Positions 12,499 through 22,694 of a DNA stretch of 64,000 nt are shown here, in pieces. Under the pieces are notes generated by a model. The model was not told the origin of the DNA. It was given only the letters and a program-made list of their open reading frames with translations, and did no database searches. A program made the position numbers and the translations under genes. Position 1 is the first letter of the stretch. Each line of letters begins with the position of its first letter. Where the stretch lies: NCBI GenBank assembly GCA_036768485.1, contig JAVLUZ010000813.1, positions 186,001-250,000 of the forward strand. The letters run 5' to 3'. This DNA comes from Mermis nigrescens. Its lineage: Eukaryota; Nematoda; Enoplea; Mermithida; Mermithidae.

Positions 12499-13861
12499 TA
12501 TATATATTTTCAGAGATTGATAATACTGGCAGTGTAATATATTTATATTACCTATATATTTACTCAACTTCAATATGAGTGTGGCTGTATTCAGCTCAAA
12601 TTGATCGGATCTTGTTATGTATGCTTTTGTTGCCTTATTCTGTTTTACTATTCAAGTGATTTTATATGCACTGCTTGATTTGTTCTTAAGGCAAGCTTAT
12701 TTTAATGACCTTTTTACAACTGCGAATGTTCTTACTCATGATTCCTCTTCACTAGCAGCTGTCGGGCTTTGATAACATTTTTTCAACGCTGCATGCTGAA
12801 TAAGATTCTGGCATATTGACTTTCTTTATCCTGAACCGACTGGAAGACATATTTGTATGTCAAAAGTGACTCTTAAAAATGGAAGATATCCTTCAATCTA
12901 TTCTACGCACTAATCGCTTTTCATTCCCAATTGATGTTTAGTGAAATTCTGATAGCATAAGCAATTTTTCAGGCAAAATTTCATAAATTTTGGGAATTTT
13001 TGGAAAAATGATGTAAAATTATTACGCTTAAAGTAGACATTGAAAAGTTGACAAAAATTATTATTTCAAATGTTGATATTGGATTTTTGCGACTATTTTC
13101 AGAGCATGAGAAAAACTTAGACTGCGGTTCTCTAAAAAAAAATCTTGAAACATTTACGACTTTATTTTTTCTTACAATCTGCTGCTCTTTATTTTGAATT
13201 ATATTACATTACTTAAATTTGGTGTCGTAATGTAAGTTTTTGTGCATTTTCTCTTGATCGTTATTGTTTTGTGTGAATACCTAGTGAATTTTTGCTCAAT
13301 ATTTGTTATTTCGAATGTGGCATTATATGCCCGATGTCAAAATTCATTAGTCAGTTCTTTTAGCCAAGAAGATACGAATTTGGTTCAGAAAACTGACTAG
13401 TGCATTTTTTCATTCCTCTTGCTTGCGTTATACCTATCATCAAATGTGTGTTATTTAGCGTCTAAATAAAGCTTTCAGATTGGGGCCCAAAAATCGATAT
13501 TCTGGAGGCTTGAAAGTTGTGTTGGATCTACAGAACAAATTACGTTGGCTCGACACAATAATATTTTGTTGTATAGATTGCTTTCTTATGTAGCACCTAC
13601 AGAATATTGTTGTGTAACCAAGACATATAAAAGTTGTGGCAGCCAATTACTCACAACTTTTTTGTGTAATTACAACATTTTTTTAACAGTGTATGGATAT
13701 GTAAAGTGCTGTGGTGCATACGTACATAAGTACATACCCAACTACCTATACATATAATCATGCATAGACAGCACCAAAATTTCTGGTGGTCCGCTGGGTC
13801 GAAATCGCCAAAATTGCAATACGAAGCACCAAAAATTTAATTCTGGGGGTCCAGCCAGAGC
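12499..13861. other. Intergenic, no gene seen
   Basis: AT-rich sequence, with a short TATA run next to the inverted repeat. The part at about 13505-13700 is related, in inverse orientation, to about 8285-8415. Nothing else could be supported. Confidence 0.45.
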
Positions 13862-14112
13862 GTATCGGGGTGTGGGTATGCACTCCCCAGAAGGCAAAAT
13901 ACCCAACGAAAAATGGCAAAAACCCAGCTACACTCCCCAGAATTTCATTTTTAAATTTTTTTGCTTTTTTTCGGTTTTTTTGATGCCAATCGATAGAGCT
14001 CGACGAGAAACGTTCAAAAATGGTGTTTTTTCGCCATAGCACCATTTTTAGGGCCAATATTTGACTTTGAAATAATTTCGCACCCCCCTGACCTTTAGAG
14101 CCGCCCACCTAC
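13862..14112 (-). mobile_element. Short inverted-repeat element (family M), copy b
   Basis: This copy, in inverse orientation to copy a, ends GCCCACCTAC. It is followed by GGTCCAGAGC (14113-14122). The left flank, 13848-13861, reads GGTCCAGCCAGAGC, the same target with four extra bases. Its left terminal repeat is decayed. The interior shows the family sequence, such as the GATGCCAAT and CGATAGAGCT blocks. Confidence 0.65.
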
Positions 14113-14696
14113 GGTCCAGAGCACCAACGCCCATTCGTGATAACTACCTATGTATATATATATATATATGTTTAATAGGTACCTACCACCTATTATGAAA
14201 GCGTAGTGTGTGAAATATGGAACAGGCTCCTGTGCTCACATTATTCCAACAGTTTACAGTCAATTTGAGCACGTACATAAAGCTGAGGCGAATTAACACT
14301 AATTTTTGACGCTTAATATCATCAATCACGCAATATCCATTGGCTTATACCCCCAAACCCCCAAGCCCATCTTGTATGTAGATCAGTCGTTAGCCTCATA
14401 ATTCCTCAAATTTTTCCGTTGCGCCGGATAATGAATATTAATGACATTTGCTTACTTTTTGCATTTTTTGCTCACCAAATATGTATAGTCTGTTTCACAT
14501 AACTTTGTGCTTTTACGTTCACGATTCTAAGTTGTTGTATACCAGAATTTCACGCACCAAGTTATGTGAAACAGACTATAGATATGCATGTGTATGTTAG
14601 CTCTCAAACAATTCAATAGCAGAAGCAGCTATGTATTTCAGCATATATAGAATGCTAAAACAGTATTTTTTAAGAAATTTCGAAGAAAAATTTTAA
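14113..14696. other. Intergenic, with a TATATA run
   Basis: A (TA)n run lies near 14155-14170. A pair of related words, AGTCTGTTTCACATAACTT (about 14487) and its inverse near 14560-14578, suggests a small foldback of about 90 bp. No gene is seen. Confidence 0.45.
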
Positions 14697-15012
14697 TTCG
14701 GCGCCAAAATGGCTGTTGCCAAAACGGCCCGTCGCCAAAACGGCTGTCGCCAAAACGGCCGCTGCCAAAAGCGGCCGTCGCCAAAACGGCCGTTAAGCCA
14801 AAACGGCCGTCGCCAAAACGGCCGCTCGCCAAAACGGCCGTTGCCAAAACGGCCGACGCCAAAACCGCCGTGGCCGCCAAAACGGCTCGAAGCGCCAAAA
14901 CCGCCATCGTCCGACGGCCGGCGCCAAAACGGCCGAGAGCCAAAACGGCCGTCGCCTAAAGCGGGCGTCGTTAAAGCGGGCGTCGCCTAAAGCGGGCGTC
15001 CGCCAAAACGCC
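14697..15012 (-). repeat. GC-rich 15-bp minisatellite, copy 2
   Basis: About twenty units of the CCAAAACGGCCGTCG type, the inverse of the array at 7356-7534. Unit phase is less regular, with 14-19 bp spacings. The GGCGCC plus AAAATTTT junction at its left end matches the right end of copy 1. Open frames through it (KRPSP, ATAVL) come from the unit length and are not genes. Confidence 0.85.
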
Positions 15013-15017
15013 CCATT

Positions 15018-16118
15018 TCCGCGCTTGTGCACGGTATCTACATTGATTTTTCTAAAGCTTTCGACACTGTAGTTCACTTTTTTAAATTTTTTTATAAAAT
15101 GGAAACTTTTTGGATTTTCTGGAGATTTATTGAGTTGGTTGACTTGTTTTTTGAAGGCGATAGGAATCTCACAGGGTTGTTATTGACGGTCAGTTTTCGA
15201 GGCGAAAAAATCTGTCACTAGTGGTGTTCCTCAGGGCAGTATACTTGGCCCCGATTCTTTTCGTTTTATTCATAAATGACATTAGCGACCGCTTAAATGG
15301 CAAAGTTTGTTTTTTTGCCGATGATGTCAAGCTTTCATAATTTATCTAGCAATCACACCCAACTCCAAGATGATATCAGCTAAACTCGTTAGTTTCTGGT
15401 CCAAGTGGATTGGCAGTTAAAAATTGCTACTGAAAAATGCTACGCTAAGTTATATAGGTTTTGGAAATCCCAAGCATTCTTATAGAATTTCTGACCTGAC
15501 TGTAGAACAGAGTGTAAATTCTGTAAAGGATTTGGGCGTTTACGTATCAAGTAAACTTGATTTTAATTTCCACTATAATGATATAACGCGTAGAGCTTAT
15601 GCTAGGGCTATGCTAATATCGAAATCATTTGCTTCTAAAAAAATAAACTAAATATGTCTAGGGCTTTTACTGTTTACGTCGGACCGCTTCCTTAGCGAGT
15701 ATTGCCGGCACTGTTTGGAATCCATACCGTAAGACCCATGTTTCAATGATCGAAAATGTTCAAAGGAAATTTACACGGAAAATTATTGGATTTCAGGGAC
15801 TTTCTTATGCTGAAGAGACTCAGTTCCTTAGAATTGGATAGCCTGGAGATTTGCAGATTGCGTAGTGATCTGTGTATGATGTATCAGATATTGAGTGGTA
15901 CATAGATGCGTTTTGCAGCAAGCCGACTTTTACTTTTTGTGAAAACAGCACGCGTGCTCAAAATTCAATGAAATGTGAATGCACTCCTTTTCGGCTTGAT
16001 GCTCGTTGGGTATGATTTATCCAATAGGTGGATTCAAGTATGGAATTCCCTCCCTGAAGCTGTTGTAAGATCTCCTAGTGTTGCTTCCCTCCGTGAATAG
16101 TTGAAAAAGTTGATCTAA
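15018..16118 (+). pseudogene. Decayed LINE reverse transcriptase fragment
   Basis: The fragment is truncated on the left inside the reverse transcriptase. It begins with the RT motif YIDFSKAFDTV at about 15039 and continues with SGVPQGSILGP near 15217 and FFADDVKLS near 15315, which holds the catalytic FADD. The C-terminal part follows, with IGFGNPKHSY near 15451 and VQRKFTRKIIGF near 15760. At least four frameshifts and several stops break it. It resembles the intact LINE at 32677-36345 in order and motifs, but is too different to be the same element. The junction with the minisatellite at about 15012 is abrupt. Confidence 0.85.
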
Positions 16119-16196
16119 CGGGGTATTTGCTAGGGGGCGTGTTCTAAGTGCATAATTTATTTAGCCAGTGCGACCATGCGTCTTTTGCACTAATCT

Positions 16197-16664
16197 GGCC
16201 CAACCCGTAAATCCTACTAATGAAAAAGATAGGGAGAAGAGAAAGCATGATGAGCAAAGGTGGCCTACACACGGAGCCTGGACCATGACAATCATTAGTA
16301 ACAACACCCAGAGCCTGGGAGAAGCTACGAGGAGAAACGGCAAGAAACCGTGATACGCATAGTGGCAACCACACCCGGAGTCTGGGAGAAACGGGAGAAA
16401 CAGCGAAACTATGATAAGCATCAGGTAACCACACCCGGAGACTGAAAGAAACGGGAGAAACGGCAGAAACCTTGATAAGCATAGGTAACCATACCCGGGA
16501 GCCTGGGAGAAACGGCAAAACCATGACAAAAGCATAGGCACCCTCACACGCAGGAGCCTGGGAGAAGCGGGAGAAATGGTGAAACGGTGATAAGTATAGG
16601 TAACCACACCCGGAGACTGGGAGAAATGGGAGAAACGGCAAGAGCCATGGTAAGCATCACATAG
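16197..16664 (+). mobile_element. hAT-type element (family H), left half, split by LTR element
   Basis: It starts with GGCCCAACCCGTAAATCC after the duplication ACTAATCT (16189-16196) and carries the same minisatellite as the copy at 6618-7106. It stops at 16664, where the LTR begins. The right half resumes at 31052-31229 and is followed by ACTAATCT (31230-31237). The exact 8-bp duplication across 15 kb shows that the LTR retrotransposon landed inside an already inserted hAT-type element. Confidence 0.9.
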
Positions 16665-17723
16665 TGTAAATGTAGGGGCCTGCGTCTACAAGAGCGACAC
16701 AGACCGGCCTAACATTACCTTCGAGATTTACCTAGGTACGTAGGTACTTAAGTCTACGCTTAGCGCTGGCCCCGATCGCGCAGCCCTGGATAGCTTTCGA
16801 TCTTTGGACCCTTAGAGACCTTACGGCTTCGATCCCCTCAGCCCTAATATTGCTGGCCGCTTTTAGTCGGGTGATCTCAGCAGCTACGCCCTAAGACCTA
16901 AGGCTACCTACCTAGTCTCGGTATTTGCCGCGGAGGTCAGTTGACCTATCTCAAGCTCAAGTTGAATATTTAACTTATTTTCCAATCAGTGCCTATTTCA
17001 GAAAGCTTTTTGGTTCCTAGTACGTGTAGCACAATAGACTATGAAAACAACAACATCGAGCTCTAACCTGATCAATCATCCTTAAAAATTAGATAATATT
17101 TTTGATCAATTTTTGGTTTGAGAAATAAATTAAGATTTCCAAATAGACATAAGTAAACATATGGGATTTACCTATCCGTCCACTCGGATGAGTTGCAATC
17201 CTCGACGTAGGAGTGGCCGACCTAACCCTCGGTATATCCGAAAACCCCTGGGTAGGCTTTTCTCTATTTTATTTCGACGAAGAATTCACGGCCTGGTTGC
17301 CGGACAACAACAATAAAGCAAAAAGAAAACGAAAACGTACGTGACTATACAATCGTACGACGGCCAACGAGATTGCCAACACACACTCAAAGCAACTCTA
17401 AGTACATTGGCCTCAAGAGACCATTACAGTAAAATAAACGAAGATCAAATTAACGTAATACTGAATCACTTTTATCTCAGATCGAATGTTCTCGATTAAC
17501 ATAAGCGGTATGCATTAAACAATTACTATTATCATACACTTAACTCTATGCTACCGGACAAGTATCTTAATGTTTTTTATTATTGAAAATTGGGGAAATA
17601 ATGGGAAGACCGAAGGCATAGCCCACAGTGCACTATCGTAGATAGCTACTAGTATTGGCTATGTTATGGCTATCGCGAACTGCTAAGGCAAGTTCGCCTA
17701 CACGTGTAACTCTCGCAGTTACA
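16665..17723 (-). repeat. 3' LTR of the Ty3/gypsy element
   Basis: 1059 bp, starting TGTAAATGTAGGGG and ending GTTACA on the plus strand, so both ends show the TG...CA rule. It aligns along its whole length with 30010-31051. Differences include scattered substitutions and short indels, the largest near 17380-17400. It contains several TAGGTAC words. Short ORFs inside LTR sequence are not genes. Confidence 0.93.
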
Positions 17724-17732
17724 CTCCCCCAC
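17724..17732 (-). promoter_or_regulatory. Polypurine tract
   Basis: On the minus strand the sequence GTGGGGGAG lies directly before the start of the 3' LTR. This is the expected place and composition for the plus-strand primer of reverse transcription. Confidence 0.7.
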
Positions 17733-18528
17733 GTATAGAAAAAAATTAGAAACGAAGTGGAGAATTTTTTCGGGGGTATACCAACGCCACTAGCGTCTAC
17801 AACGCTTCTACAACTCGGCACTCCGGCGTTCGCAACGCCTCTACTCTGGCGTCCGCAACGCCTCATCCTGAGCGAACGTGAAAAACGAAAATAAAAGAAC
17901 AAAAAAATAACAAATAACGATAACAAATAACGGTCAACGCATGACCTCGTTCGCACTCAGGAAACTCTCTGAGCAACACTCTCAATGGCGCTAGGTATAA
18001 CTATATTGTTGCCCGAGTAATGATGAACTCCGGTCTTGGACAGCATTGCATAATATTTGATCATGCTGTCCAATTAGCCTCCTTCAGTCCCCGGGTAATG
18101 AGAAAAATTTTGAGTTGAAAAAGTTTTAAGATTGGGTATAAATTAACCCCTTGTCCGTTAAAGAGTTAAGGTACCATAATAGTAACACCGCTAATTGAGC
18201 AAAAGAAAAATTAAGACACGGAATGATTAGGCAAGATTATGCTGAGCAAAATTAAAGTCACTGACGAGTTAAAACAAGAGGTAACGATAAAAACGAGAAA
18301 AAATGGCAAATTATGCTAGATAATGGGGAAAATACGAGCACCGTCAAAGAAAAATTTACAGCAAGAAAGAAAAAATGACAAGAGAAAAATTTACACAGAG
18401 AATAAATGATACGTGAAGTCCTGGGATCCACATCAGGACGAAAAACGAAAAAAATGACGAAAAAGCTGCTGGTCGAATTTGACGCCGATCGCAGAGTTCC
18501 AAAAAGTTCTGTACGTCGAACTTGTGAA
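17733..18528 (-). other. 3' untranslated part of LTR element
   Basis: About 800 bp between the last coding frame and the polypurine tract. Two small minus-strand ORFs (18258-18563 and 17633-17956) contain F/L/V-rich stretches, but these follow from T-rich DNA. I see no signal peptide, fusion peptide, cysteine pattern or glycosylation cluster that would support an envelope protein. Confidence 0.55.
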
Positions 18529-19104
18529 TTAATATCGATCCTGATAATTGGCCTTTGAGCCATGCGGTTTTCCGCGACGTCGTTGACGTTGAAAATAATC
18601 GCGATCCGATTTGGGTTCGCGACGCGTATTCAAACGCTCGCGATATTGGTATGGCGATTGCCTATGCCCGTACATATGTTGGCGTAAGCGTCGATGTGGA
18701 TCGACTGGTCGATCGTCGTCCTCAAAATCGTCGTCGTCCTCGTAGTCGTCCGCGTAACGACGCGGTATAGATTGCACCGGAGTAAATAATTGCTCCGGCG
18801 TAAAACCATAAGTTTGTTCACGTGAAGATTCGCGTGGACGCTGTTGTTGATTGCGTAACAGGCCACGGTTTAGGCAAAAGTGGACCTGGTCGAGGTTGTG
18901 GCTGATAGACCCCGGTGGCTGATTGACCTTGTTCCAACGGTGAGCGATACGACTGATCCCATTGCGGACGTTGACGGGATTGTGACCGGCCCTGATGAGT
19001 TCCGCGGTTTGACTGAGGCTGACGGCGATATTCATAAGGCTGCTGCTGTCGCGAGCGCGACAGATGACCAGCATCGGCCTGTGAATACGCCTCGGAACGC
19101 TCAC
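18529..19104 (-). CDS. LTR element third ORF, C-terminal segment (frameshifted)
   Basis: Only the part after about 18860 reads as real sequence. It continues the protein of the upstream frame (18818-20185) after a frameshift near 18840-18880. The segment is rich in R, Q, D and P, with an acidic run of alternating D and E (YEDDDDFEDDD) and a basic end (FQRQRRRGKPHG). It has no recognised domain. Low complexity and charge suggest a disordered nucleic-acid-binding tail, by inference only. The frame ends in a stop at 18529. Confidence 0.5.
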   Translation of the reverse strand: MSVPRRIHRPMLVICRARDSSSLMNIAVSLSQTAELIRAGHNPVNVRNGISRIAHRWNKVNQPPGSISHNLDQVHFCLNRGLLRNQQQRPRESSREQTYGFTPEQLFTPVQSIPRRYADDYEDDDDFEDDDRPVDPHRRLRQHMYGHRQSPYQYRERLNTRREPKSDRDYFQRQRRRGKPHGSKANYQDRY

Positions 19105-20185
19105 GCGATTCCGTAAATTGTTGCTGCTGCCGCGGTTGGGTCTGCGGTCGTGTGTGTTGCTGTATATGTGGTTTTACTTGTGTCTGCTGTTGTACTTGTG
19201 ATTGTGAGCGATGATGCGTTTGAGCATAGCGTTGCCGGGATGATTGCGGTTCTTGCCGCCTAGATCCCTTTTGGCCTAAATGCGCTCTTAATTTAGCTGC
19301 AACTTCAGCTTGAACAAGTCTTCTGACTCGTTGCTTTTCCAAATTTTTTAACCGACGCAAAGTGTGCTCGGATTTTGAATCGTAAAATCGATTCAATTTA
19401 GCCTTATGTTTGTCTTCTGACATATGACAAACTTCTGATGATTCAGCGAGAGAACCGGCGGCGCGTAATCTCATCGCACGCCTTGGCATTTCTGTCGCCA
19501 AATTTTCACAATCGCGTTGCTCGATCGTCATGCGTGCTCTACGCATTTCAATCTGTGCCTCCAGAGAGAGATCGACTTTGGGCATATCAAGGCTTGCTGA
19601 GGATCCGCTTGGGTCCTGCGAGGATGCCTGCCGTCTCTCTTTTCGAATTTTCTCTAACTCACCTTGAATTCGGTGTTTGAGGTAAAACACAGATTTTTGT
19701 TGACCTCGGAAACGGTCAAATTGAACCGGCACTTCAAGTGGCGGGTCGGTTGCTAACCGAATTTGCCGAATCATGTTATGTAAAACATGTGGACTTTTGA
19801 TTCGTGCCGTTAACTCCGGGAATTCCGGGAAAGCCTCACTTGGCGAAGGTGTATAAGATTCACCAAGGAAAGCTACGCGCAACATACGACGTAGCTGCTC
19901 CACCATGCGCCAGCCTATCGCGGCATTGCCGTAGGCATACGCAAAGTAGTGGAACTTCCTGTCCAAAAATTCCAAAAGCACTGTAGCGCGCATGACGTCT
20001 ATTGTAGAGAAGATCGTCATGTGTCGATACTTTGAATCGTATAACGATTGAAATTCTCGAAAGGTATCGAAAATATCGACCATCTGACGCGTCGATATTA
20101 AGATTGGCGCTAGGTGATCAGGCGCTGGAGACATCCTGTGCGGATAGAACTCTGGAAGAACCTGATGTGCAACGCCATCAATCAC
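18818..20185 (-). CDS. LTR element third ORF, Q/R-rich segment
   Basis: An open frame of about 455 codons with no ATG at its upstream end (the first codon of the run is GTG). It is most simply the continuation of the frame ending at 20187 after a frameshift. The first 160 residues are ordinary, partly hydrophobic and look folded. Then come a K/R/E-rich probable helical stretch and, in the last 150 residues, a Q-, R- and S-rich low-complexity region of the RNA-binding type. I do not recognise the family. Position after integrase and inside the LTRs makes it part of the element, not a host gene. Confidence 0.6.
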   Translation of the reverse strand: MIDGVAHQVLPEFYPHRMSPAPDHLAPILISTRQMVDIFDTFREFQSLYDSKYRHMTIFSTIDVMRATVLLEFLDRKFHYFAYAYGNAAIGWRMVEQLRRMLRVAFLGESYTPSPSEAFPEFPELTARIKSPHVLHNMIRQIRLATDPPLEVPVQFDRFRGQQKSVFYLKHRIQGELEKIRKERRQASSQDPSGSSASLDMPKVDLSLEAQIEMRRARMTIEQRDCENLATEMPRRAMRLRAAGSLAESSEVCHMSEDKHKAKLNRFYDSKSEHTLRRLKNLEKQRVRRLVQAEVAAKLRAHLGQKGSRRQEPQSSRQRYAQTHHRSQSQVQQQTQVKPHIQQHTRPQTQPRQQQQFTESRERSEAYSQADAGHLSRSRQQQPYEYRRQPQSNRGTHQGRSQSRQRPQWDQSYRSPLEQGQSATGVYQPQPRPGPLLPKPWPVTQSTTASTRIFT

Positions 20186-20186
20186 C

Positions 20187-21209
20187 TCACTCGGTGCGTC
20201 TGAGGTGTGGGTGCACTACCAAATACTGTAGCGGAACTTCGTACAGCATCATTCCGGTTGTAATAAAGAACCGTATGCGCACAAAATATTGGTCTGGGTA
20301 AAACAATCGGTTAAAAACGCTCATTTTGCTGATAAATTGAGGTGCGGGCGCACAATTGACATCAGCCAAAGGCTGTGCAATTGTAGACCACACTAAAGGA
20401 CGCGAGGGTGTGTCAGTCGTAGCCGCGTAATGCAGATGTGCTGCGTACACCCAGTCGAAATGCACTTGGGCACTTTCGACCAACTGGTCGTACAGACGCG
20501 TTCCAGCGACTTCACCCAGATAAGAGCGTAACTCGTGCAATACGTCAGGCGCAATATAGCACGGTGCTTCACGCGTCATGGTCTCCATCATGGTGAAAAA
20601 GTGTTGCACATAGCGCGAGCAATTTTGCACTCTCGTGCTTTCTTCCGCGGAAATACGTTCGCGAATGGCTTGAATATGCGCAGGTACTGCGACTTCTAGA
20701 TTCGATGGTTGGTTTTGGATAGCCTGTGGTTGGATATTCGCCACAGTACTCGACACTCCTGTCATGGCCATAGGAGCCGTGAAACAAGTAGTAAGTGCTA
20801 CTGAGCTCGACACGCCTTGTGGCGCGGAATGGGACGCGACTTGCGTGTACAACGCTACTTGCGGTACTTCATGTGCGAGTAATGTGCGTTGTGGTAGCGG
20901 CGGAAAGCCTATAATCTCTGTCATGATAACATCGGGCTCAGATTGTCGCTCTACCCAATCCGGCTGAGAAGTCGGTAAAGGTATGAGCGAACTGATGCCC
21001 AAGGGTGCCTGCTGGTCCGCCGCAAGCGATTGTGAGACAATCGGTTGCGAAACGGTAGTAGCCTCTTTTCGAGCCATTGCCGCGCGTGTGGTACGCGGTG
21101 GCAACAAGTTTGCTTGTCTTTCCGCCTCAGCGTCAGATAACGCCATCACTAAGCGTTTAGGAGATAAATCGTTGTCCTCAGTGGAGATAGATGGTTCTAT
21201 TTCAACCAT
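20187..21209 (-). CDS. LTR element third ORF, middle segment
   Basis: An ORF of 340 codons with an ATG at its start, but probably the continuation of the exonuclease-bearing frame across frameshifts near 21200-21380. The first 190 residues are P/S/T/Q-rich and look disordered. The last 150 look folded, with several aromatic residues (VHFDWVYAAHLHYAA). No family is recognised. It ends 2 bp before the next open frame, and that frame carries on without an ATG, which points to one long ancestral ORF. Confidence 0.6.
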   Translation of the reverse strand: MVEIEPSISTEDNDLSPKRLVMALSDAEAERQANLLPPRTTRAAMARKEATTVSQPIVSQSLAADQQAPLGISSLIPLPTSQPDWVERQSEPDVIMTEIIGFPPLPQRTLLAHEVPQVALYTQVASHSAPQGVSSSVALTTCFTAPMAMTGVSSTVANIQPQAIQNQPSNLEVAVPAHIQAIRERISAEESTRVQNCSRYVQHFFTMMETMTREAPCYIAPDVLHELRSYLGEVAGTRLYDQLVESAQVHFDWVYAAHLHYAATTDTPSRPLVWSTIAQPLADVNCAPAPQFISKMSVFNRLFYPDQYFVRIRFFITTGMMLYEVPLQYLVVHPHLRRTE

Positions 21210-21296
21210 GGGCGAATCGTAAGGAATATCGGTGTCTGCGAAGAAATCGCAGAAGCTGGGGTACTCGAGCTAGTTGGTTTGGACTTAGGTTCGGTA

Positions 21297-22694
21297 TCAG
21301 GTGCATTGGACCGGGCCCAAAACTGAGTCGGCAACGGCCTGCAAACCCTGAACTTGTAGGTCAGGATTGTTGAACACATTAGCGTGAGCCAACGCTTCCG
21401 TTACAGAGGCAACGGTGGTGGCTGCAGCTATAGCTGCTGGCGGTTGCGGAGCTGGACCATAAAAGTCCTCAACTGTGATTAACTCTCCGCCATCAGAATC
21501 AACTTCGACTTCAGTCGCCGTGCTGGTCAACTGACCCCGTGGTGGTTTGCAAGATGACAACGGTATACGCACTCTGGCTTTCGGGCCGCTAGCTTTAACG
21601 TGCCCTTCATCGCCTTTAAACGAAATTGGCATAGGCTGTCTATCGTTGGTAATGTGATTATTTTGCGAGCAGCCTTCTATCAATATGAAGACATTGATAG
21701 TTATCAAGGCATCCATCGCTAAATAATGTTGCATATCCCGAGTTAGGGGTAAACTCCATGCCTGTCCAAAATTATCTGGCGCGGTAGGATCAATAGCCAT
21801 GTCGAAGAAGAATTCAGCCAAGCGCTTTAACGTGTGTGAATGCGCTGTGATACGTAAATGACGAGTAAACGCTCTCGCCAAGGGCTGAATATCGATAAAA
21901 TTTGCACTAAACGGATCTTTCCAGTGCAGTTTGTTGCGAATCTCTGCGTCAGGAATCGCCAAAATTTCCTCAAAAGTTGGTCCGTAAACATAAAAATACG
22001 CAAGTCGGTCTTGCGTAGGGTCATAACAAACCATATATACGTTTGGTAAACGCGTTTCGAGCAGCTGGTGAAGCCCAAATGGAGGTTGTGGGAACTTCAC
22101 AAGGTCCCAGCAGAACACATGACCGTTCGCGCTCGCAACTTGGACGTAGCGTACGAATGGGCCATGGAGGTCCTGATAGGTGGGACATAGCTGCTTAAAA
22201 CGCAGATCCCAGGTCTTATAACCTCTGCCTCTTCGGTCATTAACAAATTCGGAATCGTAGCCTAAGAATAACGTGTCATTGGTCATGTTAGATGGCTGAA
22301 TCAAAGCCAAAATGGCCCCAAAAGACTCCTGGTCGGTGGTGATTAAAACAGTGGGTAGAAGTCTCTTCTTTGGTACACGTGGGGTAGCCAAAGGAAATCT
22401 ACCAAATCTGTTCTCCCACCAGAGCTCTTGGTCGTTAATACGTTTACTATGATTTGTGGCTATATGTGTGGGTTTATGTGCTATTATTTTTGCGGTAAAT
22501 GCCTCTAAACCGCCAACACGACTATGGTCATTTTGTGGCAGCGGGTCTGGTACAACCAACCCCCGCTCCAAAGCCATATTGGTCAAAGCCGAACGAAACT
22601 CATCTAGGGACGCGGGATCACGCCCCTCAAATTTGCATCGGCGACCAGCTGCCTCCAGCAATGCCTCCTTGCTTGGGGTACCTTGTGCAGCCAT
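21297..22694 (-). CDS. LTR element ORF with DEDDy 3'-5' exonuclease domain
   Basis: A 465-codon ORF whose start (ATG at 22694) overlaps the last 90 bp of the integrase frame. Residues about 140-340 show the order and residues of a DEDDy 3'-5' exonuclease (RNase D, WRN, Mut-7 and EXD families). Motif I is LGYDSEF with D147 and E149, motif II is YDPTQDRL with D229, and motif III is QHYLAMDAL with Y324 and D328. The strand FIDIQPLA before motif III also fits the fold. Such enzymes remove nucleotides from RNA or DNA 3' ends using two metal ions held by the acidic residues. All four acids and the tyrosine are present, so the domain could be active. The C-terminal 120 residues are low complexity. 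I know of no standard Ty3/gypsy gene of this kind; capture from a host is an inference. Confidence 0.85.
   Translation of the reverse strand: MAAQGTPSKEALLEAAGRRCKFEGRDPASLDEFRSALTNMALERGLVVPDPLPQNDHSRVGGLEAFTAKIIAHKPTHIATNHSKRINDQELWWENRFGRFPLATPRVPKKRLLPTVLITTDQESFGAILALIQPSNMTNDTLFLGYDSEFVNDRRGRGYKTWDLRFKQLCPTYQDLHGPFVRYVQVASANGHVFCWDLVKFPQPPFGLHQLLETRLPNVYMVCYDPTQDRLAYFYVYGPTFEEILAIPDAEIRNKLHWKDPFSANFIDIQPLARAFTRHLRITAHSHTLKRLAEFFFDMAIDPTAPDNFGQAWSLPLTRDMQHYLAMDALITINVFILIEGCSQNNHITNDRQPMPISFKGDEGHVKASGPKARVRIPLSSCKPPRGQLTSTATEVEVDSDGGELITVEDFYGPAPQPPAAIAAATTVASVTEALAHANVFNNPDLQVQGLQAVADSVLGPVQCT

Noticed and set aside
8285..13700. ACACTGTAAAAAA-ended sequences at about 8285 and 13697 as copies of one short transposon
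   Set aside because: The similarity is real but patchy, and no target duplication or second end could be defined.
17633..18563. Hydrophobic minus-strand ORFs near the 3' LTR as an envelope protein
   Set aside because: The F/L/V runs follow from T-rich DNA; there is no signal peptide, cysteine pattern or conserved envelope feature.
21297..22694. The exonuclease ORF as an independent host gene with the LTR element inserted around it
   Set aside because: It is inside both LTRs, in element orientation, intronless, and its start overlaps the integrase frame.
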